Shown here piece after piece: positions 45,177 to 54,694 of a DNA stretch of 64,000 bases. Source of the stretch: Pedobacter suwonensis (GTDB taxonomy: Bacteria > Bacteroidota > Bacteroidia > Sphingobacteriales > Sphingobacteriaceae); assembly GCF_900111825.1 (NCBI RefSeq), contig NZ_FOJM01000018.1, positions 1 through 64,000 on the forward strand. Direction: 5' to 3'. Position 1 is the first letter of the stretch. Each line of letters starts with the position of its first letter. Below the pieces are notes generated by a model, which worked only from the letters and a program-made list of their open reading frames with translations, was not told the origin of the DNA and made no database searches. A program made the translations under genes and the position numbers.

Positions 45177-45500
45177 TTATTTCTTTTTTCTAGGTTTGGG
45201 TTCAGGCAGTTCAGCAACCGTGATAGCTACGAGTTTTTGCAACCAATCGCGGTCTTCCAGCTGCTCTTCAATTAGAAATTGATTTTTTGCGCCCGGATAA
45301 GGCGGCGCTTCTACTACATCACTGATATAGGCCTTTCCTGATTGCGTTGGTTTAACAAATAATTTGTTATCACATACGAGTGCAAACAATTTATCATCAA
45401 AATACAAGCCATATTCGCCAAACATTTTTTTACAGGTAATCTGCCCTGCATAACCGACCTGATCGATTATAAAATCTACAAATTTCTGATCTGATGCCAT
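45177..45500 (-). CDS. TfoX/Sxy N-terminal domain protein
   Basis: The 107-residue protein carries the TfoX N-terminal fold: ASDQKFVDFIIDQVGYAGQI, KKMFGEYGLYFDDKLFALVC and the closing PPYPGAKNQFLIEEQLEDRD. TfoX relatives are linked to competence regulation in Gammaproteobacteria. Single-domain versions in Bacteroidota have no proven role. The C-terminus is basic (PKPRKKK). Single-gene unit. Confidence 0.8.
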   Translation of the reverse strand: MASDQKFVDFIIDQVGYAGQITCKKMFGEYGLYFDDKLFALVCDNKLFVKPTQSGKAYISDVVEAPPYPGAKNQFLIEEQLEDRDWLQKLVAITVAELPEPKPRKKK

Positions 45501-45644
45501 TTTTAAATTGATTTGACTTGAACTTTCTGTAAAATTAGGCTATTCTTTTCATTCTGATTTGCTTTAACTGGCTTAATCGCTAAATTTGTCGCCCAAACAA
45601 CCTGCTGCTGCTAAAGTTAGCTGACGTTTTAAGTAAAGAATAAA

Positions 45645-45938
45645 ATGGAAGAAAATGATTTTGTTTCGATCTGGCTGCAAGAAACCGGAAATCCTGCGAT
45701 TGAAAAATTAACGCAGTTAAACCTTGCTGTTGCCCAAAAAACCATAGCAATGCTTGCTGGAAAGGGTTCAACAGAAAACGACCTGGCTTCCATATTGGAT
45801 ATTAATCCCGATGAAATCAAGCGTTGGTTAACCGGCAGACATGTTTTCAGTGTTAAAACCATCGGCGAAATCAATAACGCATTGATTGAAATTGCCATGG
45901 ATAACGAGCAGCCAATAACAGATCAATCTACACTTTAA
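45645..45938 (+). CDS. Small HTH protein
   Basis: The 97-residue protein has an HTH of the Cro/XRE type at about residues 42-85: GSTENDLASILDINPDEIKR then WLTGRHVFSVKTIGEINNAL. The first 40 residues are helical. It may be an antitoxin-like or stand-alone regulator; no toxin gene is adjacent. It is convergent with the GH28 gene, 47 bases away. Confidence 0.7.
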   Translation: MEENDFVSIWLQETGNPAIEKLTQLNLAVAQKTIAMLAGKGSTENDLASILDINPDEIKRWLTGRHVFSVKTIGEINNALIEIAMDNEQPITDQSTL

Positions 45939-45985
45939 ACAGCAATACCTGGTTCGTTAAAACGCAACCAAAGTATTAAAATCTC

Positions 45986-47410
45986 TTACTTCTCAACGGT
46001 GGTTTCGCTAAAATTAACTATTTTAAGCTTAGTTACATTCTTTTTTTCCAGGGCCTTACCTGCATAGGCTGGTTTATTTTTACCCCAAACTACATTACTG
46101 TTCTGCAAACTGATGTATCCTGTATTTTCGAAATAAAATCCTGCAACCGCGCTTTTAACCAGTCCTTCAACATTGCTGGGTCTGCGATCATATACTCCCC
46201 CTGCTTCATTAGTTGTTTTATCGAGATAAACACTCACCTGGTCAAAATAGATTTCAGAAATTTTATCCGGGCTTTCGCCGCTGATGTAAGCACCGCTTTC
46301 TCCTGTACACCTGATGTTACTAAAATAAATATTCTTAACCGCACCCACCTTACCTTTGGTCTGGCCCTTTGGTAAACGCCAGCCAGCGTCTTTATTATTG
46401 CTCGTTGCTCTTGGATAAGCAGTGATATAAATCGGTTCTGCCTTGCCCCACCATACATCTGAAAACAATTTCGACTCGATAAACAGGTTTGAAAAAACCA
46501 CATTGTCCACGGTTCCCTCGTCACGATTCTGAATTCCAATACCTCGGTTGCTCTTTCTGATATTACAATTATTGATGAGTACATTACTGATCCGGTCCAT
46601 GTTTTCAGAACCTATTTTGATGGCACACGAGCTGGAGGTCATGGTACAGTTGCTAATCACAATGTTTTCGCACGCACCATATTCTTCAAACTCGCGCCTG
46701 TTTTTTAAACAAATACAGTCATCACCTGATTCTATGAAACAATTGGTAATCCGTACATTTTTACTGTGATCCAGGTCAATACCATCACTATTACGGATTT
46801 TTATGCTGTTCAGCAATGTGATATTTGATATGGAAACATCATTACAGCCCACCAAATGAACCGTCCAGTAAGCGGAATTTTGAAAAGTTACCCCATCTAT
46901 ATTCAGTTTATTACAACCGGTTAGTGTAAGCAAATGCGGCCTCGGATCTACAATATTAAAAGGTTTTAAAACATACGAATCACTTAATTCCTCCCCCATA
47001 AACGAAATTCCATTCCCATCAATTACCCCTGCTCCGGTAATGCTCACCTGTTCCAGCTTTTCTCCACCTATCCAAATGGTGCCTTCGCCCTTATTCTCCC
47101 TAAAAGCACTTTGAGTATATAATTTTTCGTCAGGGCTGGCTAAGATTTTTGCCCCGCCTTCTACCCTTAATTCAACAAAAGATTTCAGATTGAAAGGACC
47201 TGCTAAAAACACATTTCCGGCAGGTACAATAACCTGGCCGCCACCTGCCGCCGAACAGGCATTAATGGCTTTCTGGATAGCAGCGGCATCATTGGTTTTG
47301 CCATCGCCCACTGCACCATAATTCTTAATATTATATAATTTATTCTGGGCCATCCCACTGAAAGAAATCAGCAGTGCAAAAAACAATAAAGGTCTAATCT
47401 TCATTTTCAA
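45986..47410 (-). CDS. GH28 family glycoside hydrolase (polygalacturonase-like)
   Basis: The 474-residue protein has a signal peptide (MKMKIRPLLFFALLISFSGM, then AQ) and the right-handed beta-helix of GH28. The catalytic aspartates are in RNSDGID and ESGDDC, while the classical Gly-His-Gly and Arg-Ile-Lys motifs are replaced by SCAIKIGSE and RGIGIQNRDEG. GH28 enzymes cleave alpha-linked galacturonic acid; bacterial branches include exo-acting and rhamnogalacturonan enzymes. It is followed in the operon direction by nothing close and preceded by the sodium symporter gene (40-base gap), so the two are likely one transcript. ATG 47404 is an alternative start. Confidence 0.85.
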   Translation of the reverse strand: MKMKIRPLLFFALLISFSGMAQNKLYNIKNYGAVGDGKTNDAAAIQKAINACSAAGGGQVIVPAGNVFLAGPFNLKSFVELRVEGGAKILASPDEKLYTQSAFRENKGEGTIWIGGEKLEQVSITGAGVIDGNGISFMGEELSDSYVLKPFNIVDPRPHLLTLTGCNKLNIDGVTFQNSAYWTVHLVGCNDVSISNITLLNSIKIRNSDGIDLDHSKNVRITNCFIESGDDCICLKNRREFEEYGACENIVISNCTMTSSSCAIKIGSENMDRISNVLINNCNIRKSNRGIGIQNRDEGTVDNVVFSNLFIESKLFSDVWWGKAEPIYITAYPRATSNNKDAGWRLPKGQTKGKVGAVKNIYFSNIRCTGESGAYISGESPDKISEIYFDQVSVYLDKTTNEAGGVYDRRPSNVEGLVKSAVAGFYFENTGYISLQNSNVVWGKNKPAYAGKALEKKNVTKLKIVNFSETTVEK

Positions 47411-47450
47411 ATCGTTATAAAAAAATATTTTGGGTATTTAATTGTTCCAG

Positions 47451-49079
47451 TTACCAAAAAACAGTATAAAGTGCTGCCAGTATACCACAGATAATTACTG
47501 AGGCAATGGTAAATGCCGGTGTAACCTTAAACATACTGCTATCAATTTCAAGCCCTTTCGGGTTATTTTTACTTTTCGGATCGGCTAAAGTTATGATTAC
47601 CATTACCGCAATTATAATCAGAAATACCCACGACATTCTGTTTAAGAAAGGAATAGGTTCGATAGTGCCCCGGGTTAATGTAGGCAGAAATTTAAAAAAA
47701 GTAGATAATGGGATCGTTAATAAAGAAGCGGTAAGCGCTGCGCGGGAAGTGGTTCTTTTCCAGAAAAAGCCGAGTAAAAAAATGGCAAAAACCCCTGGTG
47801 AAATGAAACCAACATATTCCTGAATAAACTGATAAACCTGATCGAAACTCCGCAAGGCAGGGGCAATAACAATGGCAATTAACGAAGCAACAACCACCGA
47901 CCAGCGGCCAACCGAAACCATCCGTGTTTCTGAGGCTTCCGGTTGAATAAACTTCTTGTAGATATCAAGCGTAAAAATAGTGGCAATACTGTTACATTTA
48001 CCTGCTAGCGAGGCTACAATAGCAGCGGTGAGCGCAGCAAAGGCGAGGCCTTTTATTCCTGCCGGCAATAAATTCATCAGTACCGGATAGGCATGATCGG
48101 GCTTAACCGTCCCGGCTGCATCAAGCATTTCGGCCTGGAAATATCCCCGCTGATACAATACATAGGCTGCAATGCCCGGAATTACCACAATTACCGGAAT
48201 AAGTAATTTTAGAAACGCCGCAAATATTAGTCCGCTACGCCCGGTTTTTAAGTCCGCACCCAAAGCCCTTTGAACAATATACTGGTTACAGCCCCAATAA
48301 TTTAAGTTATTGATCCACAAACCGCCCACCAGTACCGCTATCCCGGGCAATTCGTTGTAAAATTTATCTCCCCTGGCAAATATCATATGAAAATGATCAG
48401 ACGCTTCGCTGCGCAACAGTGGAAGCGAAGCCAGAACACTCGGTGCATCCAGTTTTTCAGCCACCAGTTTAAGCGCCATATAACAGGTAATCAGTCCGCC
48501 TGCCACTAAAACAAAAACCTGTATTACATCGGTATAACCAATTACCTTCATGCCGCCCAGCGTAATAATGGCAGAAAAAATCGCCAGAAAAACGATACAT
48601 ATATTAAACGGAATCCCCGTAATGGTTTCAATGGCAATGGCCCCAAGAAAGAATATCGAAGTTAAGTTTACAAATACATAAACCAATAACCAGAAAACCG
48701 CCATCAGCGTACTTACCGTTTTATTATAACGGTTGGATAGAAACTGTGGCATGGTATAAATCTTGTTCTTGATGTAAATGGGTAAGAAGAATATGGCCAC
48801 GATGATAAGTGTGGCGGCAGCCATCCATTCGTAACTTGCAATGGCCAGCCCCATGGCAAAACCCGAACCCGACATACCGATAAAATGCTCAGCAGAAATA
48901 TTAGAGGCGATAATAGATGCCCCGATAGCCCACCATGTGAGCGAACCTTCTGCAAGGAAATAATCTTTGGTATCTGTACGTTTTTTTTTCTTGCTCCGGT
49001 ACACCCAAAAACCATATGCAGACACTAATATAAAATACATTAAAAAAATAACATAGTCGAATGCAGACAGGTGGTTCAT
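47451..49079 (-). CDS. Sodium:solute symporter (SSS family, SGLT-like)
   Basis: The 542-residue protein has about 14 hydrophobic segments and the SGLT signatures WAIGASIIASNISAEHFIGM and GLAFAALTAAIVASLAGKCN. SSS carriers of this branch import sugars, myo-inositol or uronates with sodium. The gene starts the GH28 transcript, and a LacI-type site lies 80-93 bases before its ATG. In this PUL I infer import of a monosaccharide, uronate or inositol set free by the hydrolases. Confidence 0.85.
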   Translation of the reverse strand: MNHLSAFDYVIFLMYFILVSAYGFWVYRSKKKKRTDTKDYFLAEGSLTWWAIGASIIASNISAEHFIGMSGSGFAMGLAIASYEWMAAATLIIVAIFFLPIYIKNKIYTMPQFLSNRYNKTVSTLMAVFWLLVYVFVNLTSIFFLGAIAIETITGIPFNICIVFLAIFSAIITLGGMKVIGYTDVIQVFVLVAGGLITCYMALKLVAEKLDAPSVLASLPLLRSEASDHFHMIFARGDKFYNELPGIAVLVGGLWINNLNYWGCNQYIVQRALGADLKTGRSGLIFAAFLKLLIPVIVVIPGIAAYVLYQRGYFQAEMLDAAGTVKPDHAYPVLMNLLPAGIKGLAFAALTAAIVASLAGKCNSIATIFTLDIYKKFIQPEASETRMVSVGRWSVVVASLIAIVIAPALRSFDQVYQFIQEYVGFISPGVFAIFLLGFFWKRTTSRAALTASLLTIPLSTFFKFLPTLTRGTIEPIPFLNRMSWVFLIIIAVMVIITLADPKSKNNPKGLEIDSSMFKVTPAFTIASVIICGILAALYTVFW

Positions 49080-49157
49080 AAGGATATTTTACATTTGGTT
49101 TTTTTTAAAAATCAGAAAAAATCCCAATGTTGGATGTTTTATTGAATTATTTAATTA

Positions 49158-49172
49158 CGTAAACGTTTTCGC
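49158..49172. promoter_or_regulatory. LacI-type operator upstream of the symporter gene
   Basis: The sequence around AAACGTTT (49161-49168), in context GTAAACGTTTTCGCG, is a CRE-like palindrome typical of LacI-family regulators. It sits between the LacI gene end and the divergent-facing symporter promoter. Confidence 0.5.
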
Positions 49173-49204
49173 GTTACAGGCTTTAACGATTTAAAACCAC
49201 ACGG

Positions 49205-50212
49205 CTAACAGCCCGTAGATTCGCGCTTGATGAGTACCGATTTCAGGATAATATTCTGTTCATCATCCAATTGTTTTTTGTGGAGGATTTTGAAGAGGCA
49301 TTTCGCTGCTTCACGCCCAATTTCAAAAGCAGGCTGTGAAATGGTGGTAAGCGAAGGACTTAAAAGCTTTGCTGTACTCAGATTAGAAAAACTGAGTATT
49401 TTAATATCATCCGGAATTTGCAAACCTACTTCTCTACAGGCGCAATAAGCAGGGATAATAAATTCTTCAATTGATGAAAAGAGTGCATCGGGTTGGAACT
49501 TTTCAAGCAATTTCTTTATTTGTTCGAGGTTAAGTGCTTCTCCATCCAGATAGTTGACAACAAGTTCGGCTGAAGGCGCTATGCCGTGTGCTTTCAGGGC
49601 ATCAAGATACCCTGCAAACCTTGCCTTGCCCGCCGGAAGGTTTTCGAGTCCAAATAAATAGGCAATTTTGGTACAGCCACAATCGATCAGATGTTCAGTG
49701 GCCTGATAAGCGATTTCGTAATCATCAGTAGTTACTTTAACTGCATCCAGGTCTTCGTAAACCCGATCGAAAAATACCAAAGGAATTTTCTTGACCAGAT
49801 TGGCATAATATTCACGATTATCTTCACTGCTCGATACAGATGTAAGAATGCCATCTACCCTTCCATTTAGCAAGCTATTGGTAAATGCTTTTTCAGCCTC
49901 TATATTTTCATGGGTTTGATAAATAAGCACATGATAACCATACTGCCTTGCAATTTCTTCGATTCCCATGATCGATAGGGAGAAGAAATTATTGGCTACA
50001 AAGGGTATTACTACTGCGATAGTTTTGGTTTTATTACTGCGGAGGTTACTCGCCGCCGGATTTGGGGTATAATTCAGTTCTCTGGCTAAATCCCATACCC
50101 TGTTTTTGGTTTTTAAACTAATTTCATAGCTGTCGTTGAGGGCCTTAGAAACGGTTGCGATAGAAATGTTCAACTCCTGAGCCAACCGCTTAATATTAAC
50201 TGCTTCCGCCAT
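49205..50212 (-). CDS. LacI-family transcriptional regulator
   Basis: The 335-residue protein has a LacI HTH at residues 5-50 (IKRLAQELNISIATVSKALN, then LNYTPNPAASNLRS hinge) and a periplasmic-binding-protein-like effector domain (IAVVIPFVANNFFSLSIMGI, then TTDDYEIAYQATEHLIDCGC). It lies between the GH28/symporter operon and the divergent inositol-oxygenase/SusCD operon. CRE-like sites occur in front of both, so I infer that it is the local PUL regulator, with a sugar, inositol or uronate as inducer. Confidence 0.9.
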   Translation of the reverse strand: MAEAVNIKRLAQELNISIATVSKALNDSYEISLKTKNRVWDLARELNYTPNPAASNLRSNKTKTIAVVIPFVANNFFSLSIMGIEEIARQYGYHVLIYQTHENIEAEKAFTNSLLNGRVDGILTSVSSSEDNREYYANLVKKIPLVFFDRVYEDLDAVKVTTDDYEIAYQATEHLIDCGCTKIAYLFGLENLPAGKARFAGYLDALKAHGIAPSAELVVNYLDGEALNLEQIKKLLEKFQPDALFSSIEEFIIPAYCACREVGLQIPDDIKILSFSNLSTAKLLSPSLTTISQPAFEIGREAAKCLFKILHKKQLDDEQNIILKSVLIKRESTGC

Positions 50213-50689
50213 GTTTTTAATTTGTTTTGTTAGTTTTTAAGGCTTGCATAACCATTACCGATAAAATCGCGACGGCAGCGCTCACCTTTCTTTACCAGCA
50301 GCACCTTAAAAACAATAACCTCATTGATTATACGATACAACCACTGAAGTAGATTTTTAAACGTTTGCTGGTTAAGCAACCTGATATTTTTTTTATGAAT
50401 AAATACGCCGGCTACAAACGCAAATATAAAATAATCACACGATCAAGTCCATTTTTTCTTTTTTGCTTTTCGCTAAATGCTTCAAAACAGCAGGCTTGCG
50501 CTACAGGTAAACAAAATATAACAAGAATTTGATTTTCAGATACTTAAAAAAATATCAAACGTTTGAAATAAGATTTTACGTAATCGTTTAAGTAAATAAA
50601 GTTGGCCAAACATAAAATTTTCAGCTTGCAAAAACTCAACTTTAACTCAACAACCAACAAAATTTTCGTAAAAATAAATTTCTAACCTT
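50213..50689. promoter_or_regulatory. Divergent control region with LacI-type sites
   Basis: Three CRE-like sites lie in this 477-base gene-free region: TAAACGTTTG (50358-50367), the palindrome TCAAACGTTTGA (50555-50566) and TTACGTAATCGTTTAAGTAA (50576-50595). The last two are about 100-135 bases before the inositol oxygenase ATG. No small ORF stands out. Confidence 0.55.
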
Positions 50690-51577
50690 ATGAGAAACCA
50701 GAGCGCATCTTCAAAGGATAATCAAAATCCGTTGCAAAATCTTGATCAATGGGAAGAGGATATCCTGACCCGCTATCCAGATCCGAAAAATATCAATGCT
50801 GACAAAAAAGAAGAGCAGTTTAGAAATTACGAAGAAACGGAAAAGGATAGTGTAAAAGAATTTTACAGGCTTAACCATACCTATCAAACCTATGATTTTG
50901 TAAAACAGAAAAAAGCCGATTACTTAAAGTTTGATAAAAAAGAGATGCCGATCTGGAGTGCCTTCGATTTTTTAAACAAGCTGGTGGATGACTCTGACCC
51001 TGATACGGATTTAGACCAGATGCAGCACTTGTTGCAAACATCTGAAGCCATCAGGAACGATGGCCACCCGGACTGGATGGTTTTGGTTGGTTTAATCCAC
51101 GATATGGGTAAAGTACTTTGTTTATTCGGAGAACCGCAATGGGCTGTTGTGGGCGATACTTTCCCGGTAGGTTGTGCTTATTCTGATAAAATTGTTTATC
51201 CGGAATTTTTTAGTGAGAATCCTGATTACAAAAATGAAATTTACCAGACCAAATTAGGGGTTTATACCCAAAATTGTGGACTGGATAATGTAGACATGTC
51301 TTGGGGCCATGATGAATATGTATACCACATGATGAAACCCTACCTGCCTGAACCAGGATTATACATGCTCCGTTACCACTCTTTTTATTCGCAACACCGG
51401 GAGCATGCCTACGAACACCTGATGAATGAAAAAGACCATGAAATGTTCAAGTGGGTTAACCTGTTTAACCCGTACGATTTATATTCTAAAAACCCCAATC
51501 AAAAAAGCTGGGCAGAACTGGAACCTTATTACAAAGCATTGGTGGCGAAGTATTTGCCAGCCACTATTAAATTTTAA
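50690..51577 (+). CDS. myo-Inositol oxygenase
   Basis: The 295-residue protein matches the MIOX family along its length. Ligands of the di-iron centre are visible: HPDWMVLVGLIHDMGKVL, WGHDEYVYHM, RYHSFYSQH and KWVNLFNPYDLYSK. Substrate-loop residues QWAVVGDTFPVGC are also conserved. MIOX opens myo-inositol with O2 to D-glucuronate. It is the first gene of the plus-strand PUL operon, 61 bases before SusC, and carries LacI-type sites in front. I infer that inositol is one product released from the PUL substrate. Bacterial homologues are uncommon but known in Bacteroidota. Confidence 0.9.
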   Translation: MRNQSASSKDNQNPLQNLDQWEEDILTRYPDPKNINADKKEEQFRNYEETEKDSVKEFYRLNHTYQTYDFVKQKKADYLKFDKKEMPIWSAFDFLNKLVDDSDPDTDLDQMQHLLQTSEAIRNDGHPDWMVLVGLIHDMGKVLCLFGEPQWAVVGDTFPVGCAYSDKIVYPEFFSENPDYKNEIYQTKLGVYTQNCGLDNVDMSWGHDEYVYHMMKPYLPEPGLYMLRYHSFYSQHREHAYEHLMNEKDHEMFKWVNLFNPYDLYSKNPNQKSWAELEPYYKALVAKYLPATIKF

Positions 51578-51638
51578 ATTCTATCTCCAAACATTGATAA
51601 CCAAATAAACAATTTATGAATCTAATTTTACAAAAATT

Positions 51639-54600
51639 ATGAGATTTAACTGTACACGCTTAAAGTATAGCGGCCTGTTTATGCTGCTTTTACTCCTCAG
51701 CCAGGCGTTCAACACTGCTTATGCGCAAACTGAACGAAAAATTACCGGAAATTTAATTGACGATGCCAAACTGCCTATTGTAGGGGCCTCTGTAACGGTA
51801 AAGGGCACAACAAAAGTTACCTCAACAGGCGCTGGTGGTTCATTTAGCATCACCGCAAAAACAGGCGATAAAATCCTCTTTAGCTTTTTAGGCTATCAAA
51901 CAAAAGAACTTACCGTAACCAATGCCTCTACCTACCAGGTGGTTATTAGTGAAGCAGCTTCATCACTTACGGATGTAGTGGTTGTAGGTTACGGAAAAAG
52001 CTCGAGAAAAGCATTAACCAGTTCCATTTCTACGGTTAAAGGTGACGATTTGAATAAGGGAGCCATTAGTGATGTAGGCCAGATGCTGCAAGGAAAGGTA
52101 CCTGGATTAAATATTACCAGAAGTGGCGATCCAAACCGTACCGCAGCCATCATCATGCGTGGTGCCTCTACCCTACGTGATGGTGCGCAATCGCCACTCT
52201 TTGTAATTGATGGTGTTGTTGGTGCCGATATTTCGATTTTAGCTCCAGATGACATTGCTTCCATTGACGTGCTAAAAGATGCTGCTGCCGCTTCTATTTA
52301 TGGTAACAGGGCGGCGAATGGCGTAATTATGGTTACTACTAAACGAGGAGTAGCAGGCGCAACACAAATTAGCTATAATGGTTACTTTGGTGTAGAAAAT
52401 GTATCGAACCGATACGACATGATGGATGCTGATCAATTAAAGGCATTTTTAGCGAAAACAAATACTGCCCTTACGCCAGCCAATGATAAAGGTGCCAACA
52501 CCAACTGGCAGAATGAGGTACAACGTACCGATGCCTTGTCATACAACCATAATGTATCGCTTAGCGGAGGAACTGAAAAAACGACCTATAATGCAAGCTT
52601 AAACTATTTCAAGCAAGATGGTATTATAAAAACAAGCGACTTAAACAGATTTATCGGTCGTATTGGCATTGAACAAAAAGCTTTAAATGATAAGTTAAAA
52701 ATTGGATTGAACATCAGCAACTCGGTAAGTAATGCTAACCTGGTTCCTTATCGCAATACGGTATTGTCGCAAATGCTCACTTATCTGCCAACATCGCCTG
52801 TAAAAAACCCGGACGGGTCTTATTTTGATAACCTTATTCAAACCAGCTACTACAATCCGGTTTCGATGCTTGAAAACGGTACAGAAAATCTGAAGAATAA
52901 AAATATCTTAGGTAATTTAACCGTTAACCTGAAATTACCATTCGGTTTCTCTTATGATGTTTCTGCTTCCTATCAGAATAGCCAAAATGTTTACGGTGCA
53001 TTTTACAACAGCATTTATACTTCCAGATATAACAATGTGCGCAATACGCCTGAGCCACCAGCAACACCAAGCTTCGTAACCTTAGTGGGTAAAGATGGTC
53101 TGGCCGTAAGAAATGCTTATCAAAACACCAATAAAATTGTTGAAACCTATTTAACCTGGAACAAAAAATTTGGCGATCATGATATCAATGCCGTGGTGGG
53201 TTATTCTTATCAGCAATCATTAAATAATGATGGCTTTCAGGCTACCTCTACCAATTTTCCGATTAATCAGGTTAGCTACAACAACTTAAGTTTGGGAAAC
53301 CCTTATGCGGTAACCGACTTCAGGGTTGATTTTAATCCAGGCGTAACGTATCAGGAAATTTTGATGATCTCTGATTTTGCGAGGGTAAATTATAACTACA
53401 AAAACAAATACCTTTTACAGGGATCAATCAGAAGAGACGGATCAAATGTATTTGGTACCAATGAAAAATGGGGCTATTTCCCATCTGTAGGTGCAGCCTG
53501 GAACATTGATCAGGAAAACTTCTTTAAAAACGTTGGCGTAATCAAAACCCTTAAATTAAGAGGTAGTTATGGTATAGCGGGTAACTCACTTGGCTTTGCC
53601 CCGTTAACTACTAAACTTATTTATGGTCAGGTTGGGCAGTTTTATTATAACGGTTCGCCAAGAGAAGGTGCTTATGGCGCCATCCAAAATGAAAACCCTG
53701 ATTTAAGATGGGAAAAGACTGCTACAACCAATATCGGTTTAGATTTCGGACTTTTCAACGGCAGATTATCGGGTTCTGTTGACCTGTACGATAAAAAAAC
53801 AACCGATTTGATTCTGACATTTGGCGTAGATAACAATCTATATCCAGCGGGTGCCTATACGGCGAACGTTGGTAGTTTGAGCAATAAAGGTATCGAATTG
53901 GTTTTAAACGGTACGCCAGTAAGCACCGACAATTTTACATGGACAACCGGGTTCAACCTGGCACATAACCGCAATAAAGTGATCAGCTTGTCAGATGACA
54001 GCAGATTTAATATCGAAGACCGCCTTACGGTTTCTCCTGATGGAGCCGGACAGAGTGGTGCAACATTGCAAATACTTAAACCAGGAGAGCCGATTGGTAC
54101 TTTTTTCACCTTTAAATATGCTGGTAAAGATGCCAATGGCGTATCTCAATATTATGATGCTGCTGGTAATATTAAAACACAGGGATTGCTTAATAAAACC
54201 GATTATTATATCCTTGGTAATGCACAACCGAAAGCTTTGTTAGGTTGGACAAACAATGTGAGATACAAGAATTTTGATTTGAGCGTATTTATGAGAGCAG
54301 TAGTGGGTGTTAAAATCATGAACGTTACCCGTGCAGATTTATTCCGCCCGAGTACTGCACAGTTTACCAATATACCGGTAGAAGTTGAAAATGAATCAGT
54401 AGCTGATTTCAACTCGTATAAATATTCGAGCAGATTCTTGGAGAATGCGAGTTACCTGCGTTTAGATAATGCGACACTTGGCTACACGTTCAAAAAGGGA
54501 CTTATCCCTGGTATAAGTTCTCTTCGGTTATATACCACAGCAAATAACCTGTTTGTGATTACCGGTTACAAAGGAATAGACCCTGAGATTAATCAGGGTG

Positions 54601-54683
54601 GTACTGCTCCGGGTGTAGATACCAATAACTTTTATCCTAAAACCAGAACTTTCTTATTTGGTTTAAACGTATCATTTAATTAA
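51639..54683 (+). CDS. SusC-like TonB-dependent outer-membrane transporter
   Basis: The 1014-residue protein has a signal peptide (ending AYAQ), a carboxypeptidase-D-like regulatory domain (about 35-105: ITGNLIDDAKLPIVGASVTV), the SusC TonB-box region (TDVVVVGYGKSSRKALTSSI), the plug (PLFVIDGVVGADISILAPDD, then IASIDVLKDAAAASIYGNRA) and the 22-strand barrel. It forms, with the SusD protein next to it (11-base gap), an importer of oligosaccharides powered by TonB. The ligand is unknown and is probably the uronate- and GlcNAc-containing glycan handled by the neighbouring enzymes. Confidence 0.95.
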   Translation: MRFNCTRLKYSGLFMLLLLLSQAFNTAYAQTERKITGNLIDDAKLPIVGASVTVKGTTKVTSTGAGGSFSITAKTGDKILFSFLGYQTKELTVTNASTYQVVISEAASSLTDVVVVGYGKSSRKALTSSISTVKGDDLNKGAISDVGQMLQGKVPGLNITRSGDPNRTAAIIMRGASTLRDGAQSPLFVIDGVVGADISILAPDDIASIDVLKDAAAASIYGNRAANGVIMVTTKRGVAGATQISYNGYFGVENVSNRYDMMDADQLKAFLAKTNTALTPANDKGANTNWQNEVQRTDALSYNHNVSLSGGTEKTTYNASLNYFKQDGIIKTSDLNRFIGRIGIEQKALNDKLKIGLNISNSVSNANLVPYRNTVLSQMLTYLPTSPVKNPDGSYFDNLIQTSYYNPVSMLENGTENLKNKNILGNLTVNLKLPFGFSYDVSASYQNSQNVYGAFYNSIYTSRYNNVRNTPEPPATPSFVTLVGKDGLAVRNAYQNTNKIVETYLTWNKKFGDHDINAVVGYSYQQSLNNDGFQATSTNFPINQVSYNNLSLGNPYAVTDFRVDFNPGVTYQEILMISDFARVNYNYKNKYLLQGSIRRDGSNVFGTNEKWGYFPSVGAAWNIDQENFFKNVGVIKTLKLRGSYGIAGNSLGFAPLTTKLIYGQVGQFYYNGSPREGAYGAIQNENPDLRWEKTATTNIGLDFGLFNGRLSGSVDLYDKKTTDLILTFGVDNNLYPAGAYTANVGSLSNKGIELVLNGTPVSTDNFTWTTGFNLAHNRNKVISLSDDSRFNIEDRLTVSPDGAGQSGATLQILKPGEPIGTFFTFKYAGKDANGVSQYYDAAGNIKTQGLLNKTDYYILGNAQPKALLGWTNNVRYKNFDLSVFMRAVVGVKIMNVTRADLFRPSTAQFTNIPVEVENESVADFNSYKYSSRFLENASYLRLDNATLGYTFKKGLIPGISSLRLYTTANNLFVITGYKGIDPEINQGGTAPGVDTNNFYPKTRTFLFGLNVSFN

Positions 54684-54694
54684 AAATTAAGAAG

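Noticed and set aside
46234..46584. Extra minus-strand open frame within the GH28 gene
   Set aside because: Lies in another frame of a well-supported gene.
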